A stretch of 64,000 nucleotides of DNA from Chondrilla cf. caribensis (taxonomy: Eukaryota > Porifera > Demospongiae > Chondrillida > Chondrillidae). Position 1 is the first letter of the stretch. Every line of letters begins with the position of its first letter. Below the pieces are notes generated by a model. It saw nothing but the letters and a program-made list of their open reading frames with translations, ran no database searches and was not told where the DNA came from. The stretch lies in the NCBI GenBank assembly GCA_964020155.1, contig OZ026555.1, positions 577,515 to 641,514 of the forward strand, given 5' to 3'. Position numbers and translations under genes: made by a program. Shown in pieces: positions 50,701-63,500 of the stretch.

Positions 50701-52710
50701 TATTATATCAATCAATCAATCAATCAATAATTATTTGAGTGCACCACACCCGAAGGTGCTAGGACATACCATTGGTCCTATGTAGCACTATACATCAATA
50801 CACAACAACAGAATCAACTATGGAGTATCTAGTACACTAGTCCATCACAATTACAAAATAATGAGTTACACACCAAATCTGGCTGACCACATTACGCTAA
50901 GATGATTTAAAATGTTATTCTTTGAACAGGCTTGTGATAATATGAACGCTGTCTTCTCTCTGTCACTCTTTCCTCTAAAACCATCCATCTCAGCGACTAT
51001 ATCAATTAATGGTATCCTTAAGTGTTCCCAGATGGGACACTGCAGCAGCCAGTGGCAGACATCTTCTATTTCCTCACTCTCACATTCTTTGCATATTCTT
51101 CTTTCCCTCTCCACTCCTTGCCACCTTCCCATTTCAATCTGAAACGGTGCTGTTCCTCCTCTCAATTTAACTAGCATCCTTCTCGCTCTCTTGCTTCTTA
51201 TACGGCTGCACAGCTAGAGTCAATCCCCAGTTCTGTCATTTGCTTCATCATACACAGCTTTGTTTTCTCCTCCAATTCCTTAGCTAACATACTGTCCACC
51301 TTTCTCGATGCGATACTTCTCAGCATTTCCATAATCTCTTGATCACGAAAACCATTAATTGTGTCAACTCTCATATCCTCCCACTCAAAATCCCTCATAC
51401 ATTTCGCCATGTTCTTGATCCATACCCCTTTGCCACATTTCACAGCTTCTCTTGCCACCTTCCTCAGCAGTCTCCCTTCATATACCTCACTAGTCATAAT
51501 GTTCATCCAGAATTTCAGGCAGTGTATCTTGGCCTCCCATATAACTGGCAGGGACTTCATCTCCCACTATAGTGATGCCTTGGGATGTAATATATCCACT
51601 CCAAAGAACATCCTGAAAGCCCGCAGCTGTACTTGTTCAATAGATTCTAAATTTCGGCAGCAGCCCCATATCTCTGCCCCATACAACATGCTTGACTTCA
51701 CTAGTGACTCCATTAGCTTTCTAAAAATCCCAATTGCTACATCTCCAATCTCCGACTGACATCTCAGTAGACACGCTCCCAGAGCCCTTCTCCCAGCCTC
51801 TGCCTTATCCTCCACCATCTCTTTCAAGTCCATATGTTCATCTACAACACATCCTAAGTATTTATACGATGAGACCATCGGGATTGCCTCGCCATCCACA
51901 TCATACTTCAACTCACATCTAGCTTCGTTCTTCTTACAGATATGCATGATCCCACACTTGGCTACATTGATCTTCACTCCCCACTCCTTATACCATTCAA
52001 CTAACACATCTAAACTTTTCTTTAACCCAGCTTCATCTGGAGCCAACAAGCATGTGTCGTCTGCAAATAGTAGACCAGGAACCTTCTCCTCACCACACTC
52101 TACCCCATGCACACTTCTCCTCCTGCAGTCTCTTTGTAGCACCATTAATGTAGAGAGAGAAGAGTAACAGAGACAGTACACAACCTTGCCGTAGCCCTGT
52201 GTTCTCCTCAAAGTCCTCACTAACCTGCCCGTCCACTTTCACTCTACATACACTCCCCTGGTACAGGGCCTGTAAGAACCTAAGGAACTTGCCACTCATG
52301 CCCATGCTCTGTAAACATGACCACAGCTTCTCCCGAACCACTTCATTGTGGGCCTTAGAAAAGTCAATAAATACCACCAGCATACCAGTCGACTTCCTGA
52401 CCATTTGTGTTTGTCCCAGCAATACCAAAGAAAGAACTTGGTCCCCACATCCTCTCCCTTTTCGAAAACCACCCTGTTCTTCAGCTATAAGACCTTTCTC
52501 TTCAACCACACACGAGAGTCTGTTTTCCAGGGCTTTGCACAGCACCTTGCTAATCATGGAGGTCAGAGAGATACCTCTGAAAGTGTTCACATCACACGCA
52601 CCCCTCACTTGCTTCTTTGGTACAGGCACAACAACACTTTCTCTCCACATAGTTGGTACCCTCTCACGTTCCCAACAGATCCTAAACAATGCTACCCACA
52701 CCACTTATAA
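50700..52710 (-). mobile_element. 5'-truncated non-LTR retrotransposon (LINE)
   Basis: Read on the minus strand, 52704-52090 encodes the reverse transcriptase fingers/palm (NTFRGISLTSMISKVL, GFRKGRGCGDQ, FIDFSKAHNEV, GLRQGC). Next, 52220-51567 has the catalytic FADDTCLL, and 51560-50866 the C-terminal region with a zinc knuckle (CKECESEEIEDVCHWLLQC). At least two frame breaks and the change of the usual KAYD to KAHN show it is dead. No endonuclease domain is present, so it is 5' truncated. The 3' tail is a TTGA-type repeat (plus strand 50707-50730, ATCAATCAATCAATC). It lies in the M2/P3 upstream region, where M1/P2 has no insertion. Confidence 0.9.
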
Positions 52711-52861
52711 TAACGCCTATTCGAAGGTAACAAATCGACCCATGCAAACTCGTCACAGAGGGATTCACCAAATAAAATTTGCACGTCAAATGGGTTAGGG
52801 ATAGTAGTTCATACTTGTACCTGACAAATAATATACTCTTTCTCCTCTTTTACGAAGTAAC

Positions 52862-52924
52862 TTCCGATCATTTAGCAATCTAGGCCACTTTTGAAAAGTG
52901 GCCTAGATTGCTAAATGATCGGAA
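52862..52924. repeat. 63-bp perfect hairpin
   Basis: Two 31-bp arms (starting TTCCGATCATTTAGCAATCT) are exact reverse complements around a single G. It lies just outside the LINE insertion, next to where homology with the M1/P2 intergenic region resumes. Confidence 0.92.
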
Positions 52925-53909
52925 TTAGGGCGGTTTACCTTAATATTGATCTCGGCAATATCATAGCTACCGTGGCAGTTTACGTCAGACGAAAGACTAC
53001 ATATAAAGTATATAAACCCATAAAAACACCACATTCCATCGATAACAATAAGGTCCACGGTTGCTAACCTTTTAGACGAGCCATGTCTCCAAGCCATTTT
53101 TGTCTACCGTCTGTGAAGAAAGGGCGCGGCGCAGTCGTTTGTAAAGGTATAATTTAATGACATTCATATGCTGAGTGCGCTATCTGAAAATACCCTTGCG
53201 TATTTTCCTGCTCCCGCGGGTATACACAACACCGTATATTCTTGAAGTCGCATGACCCATGTAGTTCAAGTTCTGCTCTGTAGGGAATCTCTTTCGAGTA
53301 AATGATCTAAAGTAGCAAGCTCAACCGTTTTTATTATCTATCAGATTCTACGATTTGAGTAGTAAGTTAAATACAGTATGTGGAATACCTATATGTAGTG
53401 ATTAATATGTATGTGACTAGGGTAGAACGGAGTAATTTGAGACATCCGATCGCGAGTTTTAATAATAGCTAGTCAGCTTTCGATTCGAGTTCACATTAGC
53501 GATATCTTTCTGCATAAGAGATTAACCAGTGGTGGACGCTGATAGCTGAGAGAGTTAATTGTGTCTGGAGCCTCAAAATGCATGAAGTTAAATTACTTAA
53601 ACCAAAATTATCTGCATTGCGAAAATATTGGCATGCTTAATATAAGGTAAAGAGGGAAATTGGGAGGTGAATACAGTACCTCCAGTCTAGATCTGTGTTT
53701 AGGTCATTACTGGGTGACTACATAGAGGATTGACCCGAATCGGTGGTATTCATTTCTTTGCCAATATGCTAGTCTAAGATTGGTAGATAATAATTCACTA
53801 CTCGCATTACTGGGTGTACTTAATTGGTATATATATATTATATACATTCAGTTTTGCAGGCCAATACAAGTATAATAGTCCATTGAAGTTACTGAACTGG
53901 AAAGAATGC
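52925..53909. promoter_or_regulatory. P3 upstream region, conserved with P2
   Basis: Homology to 39750-41140 resumes here, including the conserved block 53010-53165 and the leader donor GTTTGTAAAG|GTAT at 53146. The acceptor TTTTGCAG before the P3 coding exon is kept. The gene behind it is broken. Confidence 0.5.
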
Positions 53910-55964
53910 ATGCCTTGTTGCAAGAGCACTTCATCTCAGATCACTGCTTCATGTATCTTCCTGCGCATAGCTTTGTCTGCTTTTGTTATAACAGTGATCA
54001 CTTTATTATTCCTGTTGGCTGTTACTTTTTAACAACGATATACATGGATGCACTTCAATATATTTTGGATTGGAATCTAAAGTGACTGATGTGCCTCTAA
54101 ATGCATCACTGTTAAACGTGATCCAAATTTAATAGATTTGTTGGACTTGAAACTGGCATATGCAAGGCATGACCGAGTTTTTAGAACACGGGACCTTTCT
54201 GTGCAATATCATTATCAATACATACTTGATTCTGACATTCCAGGAACTGTGTGGTTTTGTGTAGCATCCAATGTTCCATCCACATCTTGTCTTCCTGCTT
54301 CCTGGGTTGATGATGTTGCCTTTGGAATTTCTCTGTGGGATTCTTCTTCAAGCATCTTCTATTACTGCATATTTGATTTCTGGAAAAACCTCCCACTGTT
54401 GAGCACATTGTTTATGATAGTAAAACTAAGTTAGTTGACTTATGGGCCAATCACAATAACTGTAAATTGAAAGCAATTGCAATGTTGCTTTCAGATTGCT
54501 TCTGTGGAGTTCTGCTAATCCCTACCTTTGTTGCCTGTGTCTGTCTGTTTTGTTGCATAAGAAAATACCAGAAGAAAAAGAAAAACGAGCAACTGCTAAG
54601 AGCTTATCCTAGCTAGTGAGTCTATCATACAGACTGTGATGTGTGTTGTGTGTGCATGCATGCATGCATGTCTATATTCTCCTATTAATAGTGATGCACT
54701 TGGAGTACGATCTCAGCCACCACTTTATACAGCCAGCCATCCAATTCGTCACTCAAAACGCATGCCACCTGGACCTACCATTCAACCTTCTCTACAAACT
54801 CACATTTCGACAACTGGGTCTGTAAATTTCACTGTTGGCCCATATGATATGTCCAACATAGTGAACCCCTCTTCGCTGGTAATTCGAGACCAAACTCACA
54901 ACTATGTTCGTAAACAATCAAACAAACAGAACAGAATTCCTCCATCGACACCTGGAGGTGTGGTACATGTCCCTGGACCACCTCCTCCTGTTCTGCCTCG
55001 TGTTGACAAGCCAGCATCCAGAAAAAGAAGTCACTTCCCTGGAGTGGTGATTCGAGACCAAACAAACAACTATGATTGTGAACAAACACCTCTAGTCAAG
55101 CCACTCACTGCCCGTCCTTCGCAGAACCCTCAACGTAAGTAGTGTATTCTACTTGTGTGTCTTTTGCAAGGGAGATGGTAATGTCCCTTCAGTGAGGACA
55201 CCATATGACCTCTGAATTGAGAAACCTCTGTTAGAAGGACAAGTGATAGAGAAGGTGGTGGTTCTAACTATCACCCATCACACGATATGTCCAATGTAAT
55301 GAACTCCTCTTCACTGGTAATTTGAGACCAAACTCACAGCTATGTTTTTATATGTAATACACTGTACCAACTACAGTTCCCAAGGTGTTCATAGAGGGAT
55401 TCTATTGCTACAATACTGGTTGTGCCCATGCATACTGTATGCTTTGTTTTATACTCCAGTCCTTATTCCCATTGTGACACTCTGTAGCTATTGAATGTAC
55501 TTCCCCTGTGTGTGTTATTTCTGTGAATTGTGTGCACTATGATCATGTTCCTACTCCATGCGTTGAATCAATACAATTCTTCAACAGTTACTGTACAATC
55601 AATATGTCCTATAATAGTAAATTGTTAATGCAGGATTGCCTACCACAGACGCAGCACATCCAGTACCTCCATCCTCGACTCACCTCAATCTCCCATCCTT
55701 GAAGCATCGCATTATCCCATGGTTGCTGCCAAGTGGGAGTCTTTTGGTATATTCCTTGGAGTAGAGCATGCTTGTCTGCAGAAGGTCAAGAGGGACTATC
55801 GTATGGACTGTGAAAGGGCATGTGAAGAGATGCTGAAGTTGTGGTTTGCTAAGGATACCGGCACTGGTGACAGACCACGGACATGGGCTACAGTGATCAA
55901 TGCTCTGGAGGAGGAGGGGTACAGAGCACAAGCTCAGGCACTGAGGGATCGGTTGTTGAAGTGA
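53910..55964 (+). pseudogene. P3: broken death-domain membrane protein gene
   Basis: This is a copy of P2 with exon positions 53910-54615, 54692-55134 and 55634-55964. Exon A has at least three indels relative to P2: near 54027 a run of T is shortened, giving an immediate TAA; near 54113; and near 54386 one A is missing. Exon B is intact (443 bp, unlike P2). Exon C lacks one C in ATTATCCC before the death domain (about 55710). Splice sites are preserved. It is a pseudogene as sequenced, and it is the P partner of M2 in the second head-to-head pair. Confidence 0.88.
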
Positions 55965-56794
55965 CACTGCTATAATAATATACAGCTTTTCTTTAAGTAC
56001 ATTTACTATAATATTATACTGAGAGATATTGACAGGAATTATCATTTCTCTTTGTAAAAAATTCAAATTGGTGCTTTTCTACAATATTTGTTATAGTCAT
56101 ATTGATTATCAACTTGCTCAATGAATTGGTTGCCTAATAATATCGAGAAATAACACTTGACAATGTGTACCATTTTGGCAAAAATATAATAACGATTGGC
56201 TCTTCAAATTGCTAATTTACCACATATTTCTGCTATATATAGAGATATAGATGATGAGTATTTTTATCAAAATAGTACACATTTTATCAAGTGTTATTTC
56301 CTGACAATCTGTTGACGACAAGTTAGCGTTAGTTTTGGATATAAGGTATGCCAACATCTGTCAATTTTGAAGAGCATTATGAAGATATGGACTACTTGGT
56401 TTGAATAATGAAGTGAAGACCTCATTAATTTTGTTTGTTGCTTACTGAACTGACTAACTATCAATTTTATTTATGTGTAATATATATGGATATGCAAGAT
56501 TGTACCATTAGGGTATAATTACATGTGTACTTTTTTGATGTGCTGTTTTGTGCCTCATAGGACAGTTTCTGCCCTATGGTGCTGGTGGGCATGTGGCAAT
56601 CTATAATTGAATTGAATAATTATGTACACAGTACGGTATATCTAGTGGAGAATGATGATAATAATGAATAATATTATAATAATCCATTGCTCCCGCGTCA
56701 TGAGCGGTTGTATAATACTTCAGCCCGATAAGTATACGGAACACCGTATAATATCATGCGGAGATTCCCCTCTACTTTCTATGCATGGTTTCTT

Positions 56795-56838
56795 CATAGA
56801 TACTCTATACTACGTACCCGTAGTATAGAGTATCTATG
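56795..56838. repeat. 44-bp hairpin related to 15895-15936
   Basis: Arms CATAGATACTCTATACTACG and the exact reverse complement surround TACC. Direct repeats GGTTTCTTCA flank it on both sides. It shares its core with the palindrome at 15895, with two paired changes. Confidence 0.9.
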
Positions 56839-57320
56839 GTTTCTTCAACATGGGTATTGAGGGTCTATGGTTTAGGTATCACAGTCTCGTGACCCACTTC
56901 TCTCGTGAACAAAGTGCTCTAAAGGTAAGTGATGATCTCGACCGTTTCCATCCAACATCTTTTGGTTTACAGGATTCGAATCCGTTGTAATTGTAGGGTA
57001 AAATATCGATATGATCTGACACTACTTTTGTTGGGACACATAAAATGAGCTGTTTCTTACTGACTCCCTGTAAACTTTGTCATATAGACCATTACGTGTA
57101 GTCGCTCTTTACTTGGTAAGATCCTCGTTGCTTTTAGCTGGAGAGGATGAAAAAGAGTACGAAAATAATCGATAATCAGACAAAGGAATCAGCTTTTGGA
57201 GGGTTAGGGTTAGGGCTCAGAGTGGAGAAATAGAGTTTACTGGGAGTCGGTAGGTTCTCCAGTTGTACTCTTCTCTGTGATAATTTTCCAGGTAGTGTGA
57301 CAATATTTCTGTTTGCCACC

Positions 57321-57520
<200 letters not shown>

Positions 57521-57787
57521 TCTGAAGTCTTAGCGTGCATTTCAGTTAAATGCGTTGAAATAGCTGTATATTCAAAACATTGGGACTTAACAAACTATCG
57601 CAATGACATGCTTAGTCTGTTTATACAAAGAGGGAAATTAAGCGGTGAATACAGTACCTTTAGTCTGTGTTTAGGTCATTACTGGGTGTACTTGGTAAAT
57701 TTTAGCTGTATGGCTTATATAAAAGTGCTTAAATCATTCCTTCTTGCAGGACAATACAAGTCCATTGAAGTTATTGAACTGCAAAGA

Positions 57788-58556
57788 ATGCCTTGTTGTA
57801 AGAGCACTCCGTCTCAGATCGCTGTTTCATGTGTGGTCATGTGCATAGCTTTGTGCACTGTTGTTACAACTCTGGCCACTTTACTAGGTCTGTTGGGTCT
57901 TGGCAAAATCAATGAGTGCATGTCATTCTATCTTGGATTGAGAATGTCAGATGTGATTGATGTGCCTCTAAATGCATCACAGTTTCAACTTGATTCAAAT
58001 ACAATAGATTTGTATGATCTAGGTCTTAAACTGAAATATAGAAGGTATGGCCAAACTACAACCACCAAATGGGAACTTTCTGTGACAGATTATGATGATG
58101 ATGAATTATGTGGTGCTGACATTCCAGGGACTGTGCAGTTTTGTGTAGCATCCAATGTTTCATCTTCATCTTGTCTTCCTGCTTCCTTTATTCGTTATGT
58201 CGGCTTCGGAATTTCACTGTGGGATTCTTCTTCAAACATCTTCTATTACTACATATTACGTACAGACATTGAGGTTGATGTCTTGTCTATGCCTTGTGTT
58301 GAACGTAACATTTATGATAGTACAACGACCTTATTTGACATATGGGCCAATCACCTTAACTGTAAATCAATAACAATTGCAATGTTGTTTTTATATTGCT
58401 TCTGCGGAGTTCAGTTAATCCCCATCTTTGTTGGCTGTGTCTGTGTGTTTCGTTGCATAAGAAAATACTGGAAGAAAAAGAAAAAAGAGAAACTGTTAAG
58501 AACCTACCCTAACTAGTGAGTCTATCATATGGACTGGTATGGTGTGCTGTGTGTGT

Positions 58557-58622
<66 letters not shown>

Positions 58623-58634
58623 TGTGTGTGTGTG

Positions 58635-58699
<65 letters not shown>

Positions 58700-58719
58700 G
58701 TGTGTGTGATGTGTGTGTG

Positions 58720-58783
<64 letters not shown>

Positions 58784-58793
58784 CTGTGTGTGT

Positions 58794-58869
<76 letters not shown>

Positions 58870-58893
58870 ACCTGTGTGTGTACCTGTGTGTGT

Positions 58894-58963
<70 letters not shown>

Positions 58964-58975
58964 CTGTGTGTGTGT

Positions 58976-59057
<82 letters not shown>

Positions 59058-59081
59058 ACCTGTGTGTGTACCTGTGTGTGT

Positions 59082-59147
<66 letters not shown>

Positions 59148-59175
59148 CTGTGTGTGTACCTGTGTGTGTGTGTGT

Positions 59176-59224
<49 letters not shown>

Positions 59225-59749
59225 CAAAATATTCCAATATTCTCTCATCATAGTGATGCAAATAGAATACAATCCCAGCCACTACCTCATACAGCAATAC
59301 AATACCAGCAACGACCTAATACAGCAAACTATCCTGTTGCCTTCATTGTGACCCCTCCGGCAGGCTATCACCCATTTCAAAATCCACCCAGGTCTGCAAA
59401 CTCCTATTCGCCGAGATGTTCTGTTCTTCAACGGATACCATATAGGATTCTATGTATCACTCCAGATATGATCAATGTACAAAAGCTAGTTGTCAACAGA
59501 GTAGCTGCGAAATGGAAGAACCTTGCTATTTTTCTCAATTTTGATCAGTATCTCATTGACAATATCGACTGTGATGCGAGGACTTGTCAGGAGGGTTGTC
59601 GGGAGATGTTCACAAAATGGCTGCGTGTGGTGGAAGGGACAGGCTCAATGGAGAGGACATGGGAAACTGTAGTGGTTGCGGTGGAACGCATGGAAGATTT
59701 CTCCTTCGCTTCTGAGCTGGCTGATGAACTATGCAGTTTGTATGGCTAG
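57788..59749 (+). CDS. P4: two-pass death-domain membrane protein, two coding exons
   Basis: Exon A (57788-58515) starts MPCCKS and ends TA|GTGAGT as in P2. The second exon (59254-59749) follows acceptor CTCATCATAG. Together they encode 407 residues. Here the proline-containing linker and the death domain are in one exon, so the B-C intron of P1-P3 is absent. The linker is short and lacks the PPPPVLP motifs. The death domain is the most diverged (VAAKWKNLAIFLNFDQYLI, then CREMFTKWLRV, RTWETVVVAVERM) but keeps the core Trp and Leu pattern. The ectodomain has the family motifs VPLNASQF, GISLWDSS and a terminal DIWANHLNC. The single coding intron is almost wholly a 670-bp (GT)n tract. The gene is intact. 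Confidence 0.8.
58551..59222. repeat. 670-bp interrupted (GT)n tract
   Basis: The GT array has regularly recurring interruptions GTGTACCTGTGTG in clusters of two or three, suggesting amplification of blocks as well as slippage. It fills the P4 intron between the membrane exon and the death-domain exon. Confidence 0.98.
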
Positions 59750-60994
59750 TCACTGGACAGTGTAGTACTATTAGTATGGCTGTACGTGTGTATACATTTA
59801 GGTTGAAGTACTTGTGTGCATTATAATGTGTACATGCATGTGGCATAGACCTTCTGTGTGTATGTGTGTGTACATGTGTGTGTGCATGTGGTACCTTTCA
59901 AATGGTAACGTGTAAGTACATACACTAGTATACGTATGCATCAAATATTATTCTCCTGTAGCCATATCAGACACACAAGTTATTGTAATTTGCTACTATG
60001 CATGTACTGAACATTGTATTTCTAAACACAATTATGTTTTAAGTAACCGTCGGCCATTTTGTTGTAGTGTTTTGAGGTCCATTTCAAGGATCAATTCAAA
60101 GAATGTATCTGTACCTGTCATGTATATGTGATTAACGGAAATTTTAAAACTTTGCTTATGGATCTGTGTGATTCTATACAATAAGGTGCATATACCATTA
60201 CAATAAAGTTTAATAAGATATATACTGTACAGAATTTATAGTATACTGTATATATATAATTTTATAATAACAAAATTAGTATTTAATTTATAGTATATAT
60301 AATATATATAAAATTTAAACACATGTACAGTATAAAGTAAAATGAGGCTGGCAACAAAATATATCTAGTATTTTCTTATACAGAAACACATTCAAGTATG
60401 CTAACGCCCACCCAGAGTTCTATAAGCATAATATTATGCATAACAAGGTTGCCGTCAATATACATGTTATGTACTAAGTACATTTCAGCCATTTTGTTGT
60501 ATTGCTTTGTAGACCACGCTCATGATATTGCCTTATAAGGAATGTGTATATGATGAGGGGTGATTGATGAAAACAGTGGAGCTTGTTGCATGTATATCTG
60601 CCAGCAGCTGGATTTACGTAAAATGGATGCACAATATCAAATTTTACACATTGAATTAAAACAATATAATTTAAATACATAATTGTTTAACATTATTTTA
60701 TACATTTATATAACAGAATTTATATAATTATTATAATGAAAGACATATAACAGACGAACTGTAAAATACAATAATAAAAAGTAATATAATAGTATTTGGG
60801 AGTTGGCCACAAATATATATATATAGAGTCTGCTTCCACTAACAGGTTCACACATGCTAACGTTCACCATAGTTACAAAACATACAAACATAATATTATA
60901 GTTATTATAGAGATTATGATATGTATAGTTGCTGTGGATATAACTTGCTTTTACAAGTTAAAATTCCTCGATCATGTCACGCAAGTGTAGCTAC
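59750..60994. other. Intergenic region, degenerate tandem duplication
   Basis: Between convergent P4 and R. Two blocks of about 440 bp (about 60045-60440 and 60485-60910) look like diverged copies: both contain GCCATTTTGTTGTA near the start and ATGCTAACG(C/T)(C/T)CA followed by CATAATATTAT near the end. No gene is seen. Confidence 0.5.
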
Positions 60995-63407
60995 TCATTC
61001 ACCACCAACTGGGTCCTGGCGCGTCTGTTCACTGTAGTCTTCAAAGACGACTCCTTCACTTGAGAAAGAAACAACTCTCACTGGAGGACTGTGGGTATCT
61101 TCCACTGCAGAGAAGCTTGAATCCGAGCCTGTGGGAAGGATCAGAGGATGAGGACTGTACATGTTATTCAAGCATGCAAGTGGTCATGTACTCCAAACTA
61201 ATCCATGTATACACTAACAATGTTTTCCACAGGATAAAATGGCAACAGGATGCTGAGGAGCCAGGGGGCACACTTAAAGAGGACATTCCATCATGATTGT
61301 CAACTTGGCTGCTTAGTTACTATTATTCACATCCACCCATCCACCCACATACACAAACACACTCACACCCCTCCCACACACAGAGAGAGCAACTCATGTA
61401 ACATCCACTACCGACAGAGGTAGTGATGTGTTCCCACTCACTTGTGTTGTAGTCCTCTGAAGTAACAGACATGTACTCATCATCACTCTCACTGGTCTCA
61501 CTGGTCCCACTGGTCTGGTTCTCGCTAGTTCCAGAATCATACCAACCACTAGTTCTCTGATAGATAGGTCTTGATGGTCTAAATGTGGTACAATGGGTAC
61601 AGCTAATATGTACTATACATCATACATGTCAGGTAACTGTGAATTGTACAATATTACTAATGGGCTCAGTGAGCTGTTGTGTGACCAAGGCCAACTAGCA
61701 AGAACAGAGTGGGGAAAAAACAACACAGGAACATGTCCACAGCTAGCAACACAGGAACCTGTCCACAGCTAGCACCACAGGAACCTGTCCACAGCTAGCA
61801 ACACAGGAACCTGTCCACAGCTAGCACCACAGGAACCTGTCCACAGCTAGCACCACAGGAACCTGTCCACAGCTAGCACCACAGGAACCTGTCCACAGCT
61901 AGCAACACAGGAACCTGTCCACAGCTAGCACCACAGGAACCTGTCCACAGCTAGCACCACAGGAACCTGTCCACAGCTAGCACCACAGGAACCTGTCCAC
62001 AGCTAGCAACTTCTCTTGGTTCATATTTTCAACAGATTATCTACTACCTCAGGAATTTAGCCATTTGTCTACAATCAGCACTAGGTTGGGTCCCACAAGT
62101 GTCCTTTATGTCTAGGTTACACTGTACAACATCCACTAGGTTGGGTCCCACAAGTGTCCTTAATGTCCAGGTTACACTGTACAACATCCACTAGGCTGGG
62201 TCCCTAGCTATAGCTATTACACAGGATGTCCTCAACTCACTTAAACCTGTTCTGCTCCTGGTACGCAGACACCACAGACTCACAGTCACTGCTGACCTCT
62301 GACCTCTGACCTACTGGCACTGCTGGATCATCTATTGAAATGACAATGTTGTCATATACACTTGCTTCTACATACAGCTAGCCAGTTAGTACACACTCCT
62401 GGTTAGTACACGTGCCTGGTTAGTACACACTCCTGGTTAGTATACACTCCTGGTTAGCGCGCGCTCCTGGTCAGCACGCGCTCCTGGTCAGCACGCGCTC
62501 CTGGTCAGCATGCGCTCCATGTTACCTGCGATAGACAAAGTGATAAGTTATACTCACTTGTGTCATTGTCTTCAGAAATACAAGACTTGTAGTCATCATC
62601 GCTCTCATTGGATGCACTGGTCTGGTTGTTGTTGGGTAAAGGTGGGTGTACTAATGAAAAAAAGTACATATGTACACGTATCTCTAAGCATTCACATCTA
62701 AACTATCTGTACGTACTAAATGAATAACACACCAATACCCACACCTACACCTACACACACATGCACGCACCAACACAAACACAACACAAACCAACTTGGC
62801 TGTAATGGTTGGCCATCTCCTTCACCCAAGCCAACATCAGCTCTCTTGAATAGTGAATTAACAAAAGAATGTACTACATCCACAAAGGTTTTTCTCTTAC
62901 AAAGCCTCAACAACCTAACGATGTAGAAATTTGATGAAAGAACAGACAAAAATGTATAACACATTCATACCATTGTTTAATCAATCTAGCTGGCTTTGAA
63001 ATCAAAAGTCGTGAATAAACAACATAAAAAAGAGCAAGAAGTACTGGTTCGTTAACAGAGAGTACTCAAAATGGCCAATCACGTCATTCCAGAGCATATC
63101 TATGCTTTCTGTATTGTTGAGATCAATGATCCCATGCTTTCGGGGTGTCAGAAAGGGCAATAGAAAGATGTAGTAATTGTATCCCGTGGTGTGGCTTATG
63201 GTCGGTACACCAATGTAGTTTCCAGACACAGACACTGGAGGACACCTTCCTCCAATGCAAAGCGATTCATTAGCCAATGTTACAGTTATACTTCTTTGCA
63301 CATTATCCTTGTTAAAATGGAATTTATCTTTGGTCAATGGGTCTGCATATCTCACCTAGGGAAGAAAAAGGTAACTAACATTAAATACTACAAATGATAT
63401 GCATTGT

Positions 63408-63500
<93 letters not shown>

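Noticed and set aside
57199..57216. TTAGGG-type telomere repeat
   Set aside because: Only two to three units (GGGTTAGGGTTAGGG) occur in unique sequence, so it is too short to call a telomere or interstitial telomeric array.
58529..59351. Long Cys/Val and His/Thr open frames over GT/CA repeats (also at 6749-7110, 17011-17492, 27413-27804, 63356-63818)
   Set aside because: Dinucleotide repeats lack stops in several frames. Composition is pure repeat and no domain is present.
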